NCBI GenBank assembly: GCA_028718575.1
Contig: JAQULN010000009.1
Location: 1-17,735, forward strand
Length of the DNA stretch: 17,735 nucleotides
Reading direction: 5' to 3'
Source of the DNA: Candidatus Krumholzibacteriia bacterium
GTDB taxonomy: Bacteria; Krumholzibacteriota; Krumholzibacteriia; LZORAL124-64-63
Position numbers and translations under genes: made by a program. Position 1 is the stretch's first letter; every line of letters begins with the position of its first letter. Positions 1 through 5,782 of the stretch are shown here, one piece after another. The notes under the pieces are model-generated. The model was not told the DNA's origin. It did no database searches and saw only the letters and a program-made list of their open reading frames with translations.

Positions 1-984
1 GACATCTACTGGTGCAACGCCGACCCCGGCTGGGTGACCGGCACTTCCTACGGCATCATCGGCCCCTGGTCCAACGGTGTCACCCAGGTGGTCCTGGACG
101 CCGGCTTCAACGCCGAGAACTGGTATGCCTTCATGGCGAAGCGCAAGGTAACCGTCTGGTACTCGGCGCCCACCGCCATCCGCCTCTTGATGCGTGAGGG
201 CGACGAGTTGGTTCGCCGGTTCGATCTGTCGAATCTGCGCCATCTGTGCAGCGTCGGCGAACCGCTGAATGCCGAAGCCGTGGTCTGGTCGGAGAAGGTT
301 TTCGGCAAACCGTTCCACGATACGTTCTGGCAGACCGAAACCGGCTGCATCGTGATCACGAACTTCCCCGGCATGAAGGTCAAGCCCGGCTCGATGGGCC
401 GCCCGTTCCCCGGCATCACCGCCGCGGTGGTCGATCCGAAGTCGGGCGAGCCGCGCAACGCCGCCGGCCAGGTCGGCGTGATCGCGCTCAAGCCCGGCTG
501 GCCCTCGCAGATCCGCGGCTACTGGAACAATCCCCAGGGCTACGCGGCCAAGTTCGCCGGCGGCTGGTACCTGTGCGGCGACCGCGCAAGCATCGACCCC
601 GACGGCTACTTCTGGTTCGTCGGCCGCGACGACGACGTGATCAACACCGGCGGCCACCTCGTGGGCCCGTTCGAGATCGAGTCGGCCTTGCTGGAGCATC
701 CCGCGGTCGCCGAATCGGCCGCCGTCGCCACGCCCGACAAGGTCAACATGGAAGTGGTCAAGGCCTTCGTGGCGCTCAAGCCGGGATACGAACCGAACGA
801 CGACCTCGAGCTGGAGATCATGAACTTCATCCGCAAGAAGCTGTCGCCGCTGGCGATGCCGCAGGTCATCGCATTCGTCGACAGCCTGCCCAAGACCCGC
901 AGCGGCAAAATCATCCGCCGCATTCTGCGCGCCCAGGAGTTTGGCGAACCTGTGGGCGACTTGTCGACCTTGATGAACGATTGA
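1..984 (+). CDS. acsA: Acetyl-CoA synthetase-like AMP-forming acyl ligase, C-terminal part (5' end outside window)
   Basis: Activates a short carboxylic acid as an acyl-adenylate and passes it to a thiol, normally CoA, in the cytoplasm. The frame is open from base 1, so only the last 327 residues are present; single-chain AcsA proteins have about 570, so roughly 245 are missing. Visible signatures are DIYWCNADPGWVTG at the window edge, the adenylate-forming motif FWQTETG (325-345), the YLCGDRA hinge region, and the C-terminal PKTRSGKI whose catalytic lysine codon is 907-909. The Trp just before QTETG (328-330) is the residue that in Salmonella Acs keeps the acyl pocket small, which suggests acetate or propionate. 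The end DLSTL resembles Bacillus AcsA. It is followed after 52 bases by an acyl carrier protein and then kbl, so the physiological acceptor could be the ACP as well as CoA; that part is inference. Confidence 0.88.
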   Translation, partial: DIYWCNADPGWVTGTSYGIIGPWSNGVTQVVLDAGFNAENWYAFMAKRKVTVWYSAPTAIRLLMREGDELVRRFDLSNLRHLCSVGEPLNAEAVVWSEKVFGKPFHDTFWQTETGCIVITNFPGMKVKPGSMGRPFPGITAAVVDPKSGEPRNAAGQVGVIALKPGWPSQIRGYWNNPQGYAAKFAGGWYLCGDRASIDPDGYFWFVGRDDDVINTGGHLVGPFEIESALLEHPAVAESAAVATPDKVNMEVVKAFVALKPGYEPNDDLELEIMNFIRKKLSPLAMPQVIAFVDSLPKTRSGKIIRRILRAQEFGEPVGDLSTLMND

Positions 985-991
985 CGCCTGG

Positions 992-1014
992 CCCGGATTA
1001 TTCATGAAGGACCG
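992..1014. repeat. Intergenic 23-base repeat, copy 1
   Basis: This sequence lies 7 bases after the ligase stop codon. It matches 9757-9779 at 21 of 23 positions, in the same orientation, differing only at 998-999 (TT here, AA there). The shared core ATTCATGAAGGACCG contains the 8-base palindrome TTCATGAA. No other copy was seen by eye in the window on either strand. Its role is unknown; a solitary mobile-element end, a dispersed intergenic repeat or a protein binding site are all possible. Confidence 0.6.
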
Positions 1015-1036
1015 CCACCCTAACCGGGAGAAACCC

Positions 1037-1288
1037 ATGCCGATCGACAAGCAGATGATCCTGGACTACGTGATCCGCGAATACCTCGAGGAAGACGACG
1101 ACACCGAGATCACCTACAACACCGAATTGATCTCGGGCGGCATAGTCGACTCCTTCTCCATGGTCTCCTTGAAGCGATTCCTGGAGAAGAAGTACAACAT
1201 CCAGATCCCGGACGCCGACGCCACGCCCGAGGCCTTCGACACCGTCAACAGCATCGCCGCTCTCGTGGAGCGGTTCGTCAAAGCCTGA
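1037..1288 (+). CDS. Stand-alone acyl carrier protein
   Basis: An 83-residue acyl carrier protein that carries acyl groups as thioesters on a 4'-phosphopantetheine arm. The attachment site is Ser39 in the motif GGIVDSFSMV; the residue after the serine is Phe where fatty-acid AcpP has Leu (DSL). The fold pattern is typical: an acidic N-terminal helix (YLEEDDD), a loop leading to the serine, then a helix with basic residues (LKRFLEKKY) and a final helix ending LVERFVKA. The start at 1037 is chosen over an in-frame ATG at 1004 because GGGAG at 1026-1030 sits 6 bases ahead, and the 1004 start lies inside a repeated intergenic element. It is sandwiched between an acyl ligase and kbl rather than among fatty-acid genes, so it is probably a specialised carrier for that trio. 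ACP identity is firm; partner assignment is inferred. Confidence 0.9.
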   Translation: MPIDKQMILDYVIREYLEEDDDTEITYNTELISGGIVDSFSMVSLKRFLEKKYNIQIPDADATPEAFDTVNSIAALVERFVKA

Positions 1289-1310
1289 CCGCAGGCGGCA
1301 AGGGGACGAC

Positions 1311-2558
1311 ATGGCATTTTCGACCACCATTCGCCAAGCGTACCAGGACGAGTTGGCGGGCCTGCGCACCGCCGGCCTGTTCAAGGAGGAACGCTATATC
1401 CTCGGCCCGCAGGGAGCCGACATCGAGGTGGAGTTTCCCGCGGGTGCCGACGGGCGCCCGGTGATCAATTTCTGCGCCAACAACTACCTCGGCCTGTCGA
1501 GCCACCCCGACGTGGTCGCCGCCGCCCGCCGGGGCCTCGAGACGCACGGCTACGGTCTATCCTCGGTCCGCTTCATCTGCGGCACTCAGGATATCCACCG
1601 CAAGCTCGAAAAACGGCTCACGGAATTCCTCGAGACCGAAGACACGCTCCTGTTCCCGTCCTGCATGGACGCCAACGCCGGCTGCTTCGAGGCCATCCTG
1701 GGCGAAGAGGACGTGATGATCGCCGACCGCCTCGTGCATGCCTCGATCGTCGACGGCATGCGCCTGTGCAAGGCGATGCGCGACACCTACAAGCACTCCG
1801 ACATGGGGCATCTGCGCGACAAGCTGATCGAGCACCAGGACAAGCGCATCCGCATGATCATCACCGACGGTGTCTTCTCCATGGACGGCGACCTCGCCAA
1901 GCTCGACGAGATCGTGGCCCTGGCCGAAGAATACAACGCGATGGTCTTTCTGGACGACTCGCACGCCTCCGGCTTCATCGGCAAGACCGGCCGCGGCACC
2001 CACGAGCACTGCGGCGTGATGGGCAAGATCGACGTCATCACCACCACCATGGGCAAGGGACTGGGGGGCGCCTCCGGCGGCTGCGTCAGCGGCCGGCGCG
2101 AGCTCGTCGAGATGTGCCGCCAGCGCGCGCGCCCGTACCTGTTCTCGAACACGGTGGCGCCGATGATCGTCGCCGGCACGCTCAAAGTGCTCGACCTCGT
2201 CTTCGCCAGCACCGAGCGCCGCGACCGCCTCGAAGCGAACACGAGCTACTGGCGCCGGGGCCTGACGGAGATGGGCCTGGACCTCAAACAGGGCGAGAGT
2301 CCCATCGTGCCGGTCATGCTCTACAACGCCAAGCTGGCGCAGGACATGGCGCGCGACCTCTTCGCCGAAGGCATCTACGTGGTCGGCTTCTTCTTCCCGG
2401 TCGTGCCGCAGGGCGCCGCGCGCATCCGTACGCAGCTCTCGGCCGCCCACACCCAGGCCCATCTCGACAAGGGTCTGGCGGCCTTCCGTAAGGTCGCCGG
2501 CAAGTACGGGATCCTGGGCAAGGGCAAGCGGGAGATCATGGAAATGTACGGGAAGTAG
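1311..2558 (+). CDS. kbl: Glycine C-acetyltransferase / 2-amino-3-ketobutyrate CoA ligase (alpha-oxoamine synthase family)
   Basis: PLP-dependent enzyme of 415 residues. Known Kbl proteins interconvert 2-amino-3-ketobutyrate plus CoA with glycine plus acetyl-CoA in threonine catabolism. The match to E. coli Kbl as I recall it is close along the whole length: GLFKEER near the N-terminus, INFCANNYLGL, SVRFICGTQD, TDGVFSMDGD, DDSHASGF (PLP-ring Asp and His), the Schiff-base lysine Lys249 in TTTMGKGLGGASGG, RPYLFSN, and the C-terminal RIRTQLSAAHT. AAGGGG lies 6 bases before the ATG. It starts 22 bases after the ACP stop. The usual partner, threonine dehydrogenase (Tdh), is not in the window; instead an acyl ligase and ACP precede it, an arrangement also seen with other alpha-oxoamine synthases that use acyl-ACP donors. 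Sequence favours the Kbl reaction, while context leaves room for an ACP-linked donor. Confidence 0.92.
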   Translation: MAFSTTIRQAYQDELAGLRTAGLFKEERYILGPQGADIEVEFPAGADGRPVINFCANNYLGLSSHPDVVAAARRGLETHGYGLSSVRFICGTQDIHRKLEKRLTEFLETEDTLLFPSCMDANAGCFEAILGEEDVMIADRLVHASIVDGMRLCKAMRDTYKHSDMGHLRDKLIEHQDKRIRMIITDGVFSMDGDLAKLDEIVALAEEYNAMVFLDDSHASGFIGKTGRGTHEHCGVMGKIDVITTTMGKGLGGASGGCVSGRRELVEMCRQRARPYLFSNTVAPMIVAGTLKVLDLVFASTERRDRLEANTSYWRRGLTEMGLDLKQGESPIVPVMLYNAKLAQDMARDLFAEGIYVVGFFFPVVPQGAARIRTQLSAAHTQAHLDKGLAAFRKVAGKYGILGKGKREIMEMYGK

Positions 2559-2564
2559 ACTCCC

Positions 2565-2597
2565 CGGCGGTGGCGGCGCCCGGCGCCGCCACCGCCG
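2565..2597 (+). other. Very stable perfect inverted repeat (RNA hairpin) between kbl and the next gene
   Basis: Arms 2565-2580 and 2582-2597 are exact reverse complements. Read as RNA this gives about 15 base pairs, nearly all G-C, closed by a 3-base loop. It begins 7 bases after the kbl stop codon and ends 2 bases before the AAAGGA Shine-Dalgarno of the next gene. No T-tract follows, so it is not a classical intrinsic terminator. It could block 3' exonucleases, lower readthrough into the downstream genes, or modulate their translation. Confidence 0.75.
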
Positions 2598-2616
2598 CGA
2601 AAGGACGGTCCGCGCG

Positions 2617-2922
2617 ATGTCCCACCCACGCACCATCGAGGTCGCCCTGCCCGACTGCCTGGAGATGTCGGCGGACGATCTGAACGTCCTTAGCACCACC
2701 CTGCAGACGATCATCACGCTGATGAGCGGCGGTTGTGACGGCGCGGAAGCCCACCTGCAGCGCATGCACGACCAACGCTGGACCGTCGAGTGGGGCCTGA
2801 CCTGGATCGCCCGCGCGCGGCGCGACGGCAGCTACGAGGAAGCTACCGGCCCCACAAAGCAGGAAACGCTGGCCCGCCTCGGCCGCCTGACCAGCCTGCA
2901 CGAGGTCGAGGGCTGTCCGTAA
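2617..2922 (+). CDS. Unrecognised 101-residue protein
   Basis: I do not recognise a family. The product is small, soluble-looking and probably mostly helical, with no signal peptide or membrane segment. It has three cysteines (residues 14, 40 and 100, the last next to the end in EGCP), an acidic N-terminal half and a more basic second half (WIARARRDG, then TKQETLARLGRLTSL). AAAGGA at 2600-2605 lies about 11 bases before the ATG, a rather long spacing, directly after a strong hairpin. The reading frame is compact, its codon third positions are GC-rich like its neighbours, and it stops 19 bases before the transporter gene, which supports a real gene co-transcribed with nupC. A role linked to kbl or to the transporter cannot be decided from the sequence. 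Confidence 0.65.
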   Translation: MSHPRTIEVALPDCLEMSADDLNVLSTTLQTIITLMSGGCDGAEAHLQRMHDQRWTVEWGLTWIARARRDGSYEEATGPTKQETLARLGRLTSLHEVEGCP

Positions 2923-2941
2923 CCGTCGAGGAGAGTCCTTG

Positions 2942-4222
2942 GTGGTCAACCTCGTTCCGCTGCTGGGCATCGGCGTGTTGCTGGGCGCAGCCTGGGCGCT
3001 CAGCAGCCAGCGCCGCCGCTTCCCCGTGCGCACGGTGCTCTGGGGCCTCGGCCTGCAGATCGCGCTGGCCTTGTTGCTTCTGCGGACCGCCGGCGGACAG
3101 GCCTGTTTCGGCTGGCTGCGCGGCGCGGTCACGCAGTTGCTCGCGTTCACCGATCCCGGCGCCGAATTCGTGTTCGGACCGTTGTTTCGCACCGGTCCGC
3201 AGTACATCGAGAATCTCGCACGGGGCGCGAACTGGTGGCAGGGACTGGACCCCGTCAGCGGCGAACCGGTGGCGCTGGGCATCGTCTTCGCGATCCACGT
3301 ACTGCCGATCATCATCTTCTTCTGCAGCCTGATGGCGATTCTCTACCACCTCGGCGTCATGCAGCGCCTGATTGCGGCCGCCGCCTGGATCATGCGCAAG
3401 ACCATGCGCACCAGCGGCAGCGAGACGCTATGCGTGGCGGCCAACATCTTCGTCGGCCAGACCGAGGCGCCGGTGGTGGTGCGTCCCTACCTGGCCGGGA
3501 TGACCGCGAGCGAGCTGATGGCCGTGATGGTGGGCGGTTTCGCGACGGTCGCCGGCAGCGTAATGGCCGCCTATGTGCGCTTCGGTATCGACGCCGGCCA
3601 TCTGCTCACGGCCAGCGTCATGTCCGCGCCGGCGGCGCTCGTCATGTCCAAGATCATGTTGCCGGAGACCGAGACCTCGGCCACGGCCGAGGGCGCGCGC
3701 CTGCAGATCGATCGCCGGCACGTCAATGTCATCGAGGCCGCCGCCGCCGGCGCCGCCGACGGCGTCAAGCTGGCGTTGAACGTGGGCGGCATGCTGATCG
3801 CCTTCATCGCGCTGGTGGCGATGGTCAACTTCGCGCTGGGGTGGGTCGGCCTATCGCTGCAGGAGATCTTTGGTTGGGTGTTCTGTCCGCTGGCCTGGAC
3901 CATGGGCGTCCCCTGGGAAGAAGCCCGCGCGTTCGGCAACCTGCTCGGGACCAAGCTGGCGATCAACGAGTTCGTCGGCTATCTCGAGCTGGTCCGCGCC
4001 GGCCACGCCGGCGAGCTTTCGCCGCGCAGCGTGGTGATCGGCACCTACGCGCTCTGCGGTTTTGCGAATTTTTCGAGTCTGGCCATCCAGATCGGCGGCA
4101 TTGGCGCCATGGCCCCGGAGCGCCGCGGCGACCTGGCCCGGCTCGGTTTGAAGGCGATGTTCGCGGGCGCGTTCGCCTCCTGGCTGACCGCCTGCCTGGC
4201 TGGCATGCTGACAACGGTCTGA
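2942..4222 (+). CDS. nupC: NupC-type concentrative nucleoside transporter
   Basis: Inner-membrane nucleoside importer of the CNT family (426 residues, usual length about 400-430), driven by an H+ or Na+ gradient. Hydrophobic segments run the length of the protein, beginning at VPLLGIGVLLGAAWAL. The two substrate-site signatures are present: GQTEAPVVVRPYL near residues 172-184, and NEFVGYLEL near 343 followed by ALCGFANFSSLAIQIGGIG near 370-388. These correspond to the GQTE and the Glu / Asn-Phe-Ser residues that bind nucleoside and cation in characterised CNTs. AGGAG at 2929-2933 is 8 bases before GTG 2942, which I prefer; a TTG at 2939 is the alternative and adds one residue. It lies 19 bases after the small unknown gene, so co-transcription is likely. 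Which nucleosides or ion it uses cannot be read with confidence. Confidence 0.92.
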   Translation: MVNLVPLLGIGVLLGAAWALSSQRRRFPVRTVLWGLGLQIALALLLLRTAGGQACFGWLRGAVTQLLAFTDPGAEFVFGPLFRTGPQYIENLARGANWWQGLDPVSGEPVALGIVFAIHVLPIIIFFCSLMAILYHLGVMQRLIAAAAWIMRKTMRTSGSETLCVAANIFVGQTEAPVVVRPYLAGMTASELMAVMVGGFATVAGSVMAAYVRFGIDAGHLLTASVMSAPAALVMSKIMLPETETSATAEGARLQIDRRHVNVIEAAAAGAADGVKLALNVGGMLIAFIALVAMVNFALGWVGLSLQEIFGWVFCPLAWTMGVPWEEARAFGNLLGTKLAINEFVGYLELVRAGHAGELSPRSVVIGTYALCGFANFSSLAIQIGGIGAMAPERRGDLARLGLKAMFAGAFASWLTACLAGMLTTV

Positions 4223-4313
4223 CCGCGCGCCCGCAGTAACGCGGCCTCGCGGCGACCGCGCTTCGCCCCCGCGAGCGTGCTGCCCGTTTGAAAAAAAACA
4301 TGCAGAGGTTCGC

Positions 4314-4742
4314 ATGCCGCGCTTGCAATTGACCCCCCGTTCAGCTTACCCTTTCCATATCCGGCTTGCCGTCCGGATCACCGACATCAATTATGGTGGT
4401 CATCTCGGCAACGACCGTTACCTTGCCCTGCTCCATGAAGCGCGCGTCGCTTGCCTGGCCTCCCATGGCTGGAGCGAGATGGATTGCGCCGGTGCGGGCC
4501 TGATCATGACCGATGCCGCGGTTCAGTTCCGCGGCGAATGCTTCGCCGGCGACCAGCTCACGATCGAGGTCGCCTGGGGCGAAGCAGCCCGAACGGGCTT
4601 CCGCTTCTTCTATCGGATCACCCGCCACGGCGATCGAGCGCTGATCGCCGTCGCCGAAACCGGCATGGCCTGCTTCGACTACCGCGAGCGGCGGGTGGTC
4701 GCCTTGCCGGCCGCGGTTCGCACACTCTGCGAGGAGGATTGA
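4314..4742 (+). CDS. Hot-dog fold acyl-CoA thioesterase (4HBT-like)
   Basis: A 142-residue single-domain hot-dog protein expected to hydrolyse an acyl-CoA thioester in the cytoplasm. The family pattern is visible near residues 21-44: RITDINYGGHLGND followed by RYLALLHEAR, equivalent to the D..GH.N...Y....EAR region of 4-hydroxybenzoyl-CoA thioesterase relatives. Later come ECFAGDQLTIEV and the beta-strand pair FRFFYRITR and ALIAVAETGMACFD. AGAGG at 4304-4308 lies 5 bases before the ATG. The gene follows nupC after 91 bases containing a run of eight A (4291-4298) and no clear terminator, so it may have its own promoter. Its stop overlaps nothing but directly abuts the next ATG, so it is translationally coupled to the RNA methyltransferase gene. 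The substrate is unknown. Confidence 0.85.
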   Translation: MPRLQLTPRSAYPFHIRLAVRITDINYGGHLGNDRYLALLHEARVACLASHGWSEMDCAGAGLIMTDAAVQFRGECFAGDQLTIEVAWGEAARTGFRFFYRITRHGDRALIAVAETGMACFDYRERRVVALPAAVRTLCEED

Positions 4743-5762
4743 ATGGCAGCCCGCCCCTTCGATAAGGATCTGGACCTCTCCGCTGGCCTCGAGCCGGGCA
4801 TCCTCGACCCCATCGAACCCGGCGGCGAACGCCCGGCCGCACGCGGCGGACGCTCGGGGCGGCGAGGCGGCAAGCCGAGCAATCGCGGCAGCGGTTCACG
4901 GCGGCGCAAAGGCAGCTTCAACAACGGCAACACCGCTGCCAACGCCGAGAAGTTGTCGAGCCCCCAGAATCCCCAGGTCAAAGCTCTGGTGCGCCTGCGC
5001 CAGCGCCGCGCCCGCGACCAGGAAGGGCTGACGGTCATCGAGGAACCGCTCGTCTTGCGCCGCGCCTGGGAGGCCGGCTATCCCCTGCACGCCGTCTACT
5101 ACTGCAACGAGTTGATGACCCCGGCTGCGAAGGAACTGCTGGAGGACCTACGCGCGGCCCTGCGGGCGGGCCAGACCAGCCTCAAGCTGGTGGAACTCGG
5201 ACCGGATCTGTTGCGCAAGGCCGCCTATCGCGACCAGCCCGACGGCCTCCTGGCGATAGCGCCTCAGCAGAAGCGCTCGCTCGAAGACCTCGTGCTGCGG
5301 GAGAATCCGCTGCTCGTAGTGCTGGAGAACGTCGAGAAGCCCGGCAATCTCGGCGCCGCGTTGCGCATCGCCGACGGCGTGGGCGCCGACGCGGTGCTCG
5401 TCACCGGCGAAGGCACAGACCTCTTCAACCCCAACGTCCTGCGCGCCAGCCGCGGCGCCTTCTTCACGGTGCCGGCGGTGCACTGCCAGATCGGGGAGGC
5501 GCGCGATTTCCTGCACGAACGCGGTTTGAAGGTCCTGGCGACCACGCCGGGCGCCACCGTCCCCTATACGCGCGCCGACCTGACGGGCCCGCTCGCGGTG
5601 GTCCTCGGCTGTGAGCACAACGGTCTGAGCGATGCCTGGCTCAAAGACGAGGGCTGCCAGGCGGTGCGCATTCCCATGCGCGGCCACGGCGATTCGTTGA
5701 ACGTCGCGACAGCCGCCGCGGTGATCCTCTATGAAGCCATGCGGCAGCGCGCGCTGGCCTGA
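4743..5762 (+). CDS. SpoU/TrmH-family RNA 2'-O-methyltransferase with basic N-terminal extension
   Basis: Methylates a ribose 2'-OH in tRNA or rRNA using S-adenosylmethionine; proteins of this class work as knotted dimers. In 339 residues, about 75 at the N-terminus form a low-complexity Arg/Gly/Ser-rich tail (residues 30-60, e.g. RGGRSGRRGGK). An RNA-binding substrate domain follows (about 70-180), then the SPOUT catalytic domain (about 185-337). All three SpoU motifs are present: EKPGNLGAALR (198-208, catalytic Arg), GCEHNGL (289-295) and IPMRGHGDSLNVATA (310-324). GAGGAGG at 4731-4737 precedes the ATG by 5 bases, inside the end of the thioesterase gene. The target nucleotide cannot be assigned; TrmH, RlmB and RsmG-unrelated homologues such as YsgA/TsnR look alike at this level. 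Confidence 0.92.
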   Translation: MAARPFDKDLDLSAGLEPGILDPIEPGGERPAARGGRSGRRGGKPSNRGSGSRRRKGSFNNGNTAANAEKLSSPQNPQVKALVRLRQRRARDQEGLTVIEEPLVLRRAWEAGYPLHAVYYCNELMTPAAKELLEDLRAALRAGQTSLKLVELGPDLLRKAAYRDQPDGLLAIAPQQKRSLEDLVLRENPLLVVLENVEKPGNLGAALRIADGVGADAVLVTGEGTDLFNPNVLRASRGAFFTVPAVHCQIGEARDFLHERGLKVLATTPGATVPYTRADLTGPLAVVLGCEHNGLSDAWLKDEGCQAVRIPMRGHGDSLNVATAAAVILYEAMRQRALA

Positions 5763-5782
5763 GCCCCGGGACCGCCCGCGCC

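Noticed and set aside
1004..1036. Upstream in-frame ATG for the acyl carrier protein
   Set aside because: It lies inside the repeated intergenic element and lacks a ribosome site; ATG 1037 has GGGAG at good spacing and begins where ACP similarity begins.
1557..2765. 402-codon open frame on the minus strand opposite kbl
   Set aside because: It is antisense to a gene with unmistakable Kbl motifs; its translation is rich in His, Val, Gly and Ala without domain structure, as expected for a shadow frame in GC-rich DNA.
4246..4275. 7-base-pair inverted repeat (CTCGCGG / CCGCGAG) after nupC as a terminator
   Set aside because: It has a 16-base loop and no T-tract; the nearby run is eight A, which is wrong for the plus strand. 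Likely GC-rich chance.
4291..4298. Run of eight A as a phase-variable tract
   Set aside because: It lies in non-coding DNA ahead of a gene with a normal ribosome site; slippage would not change a reading frame.
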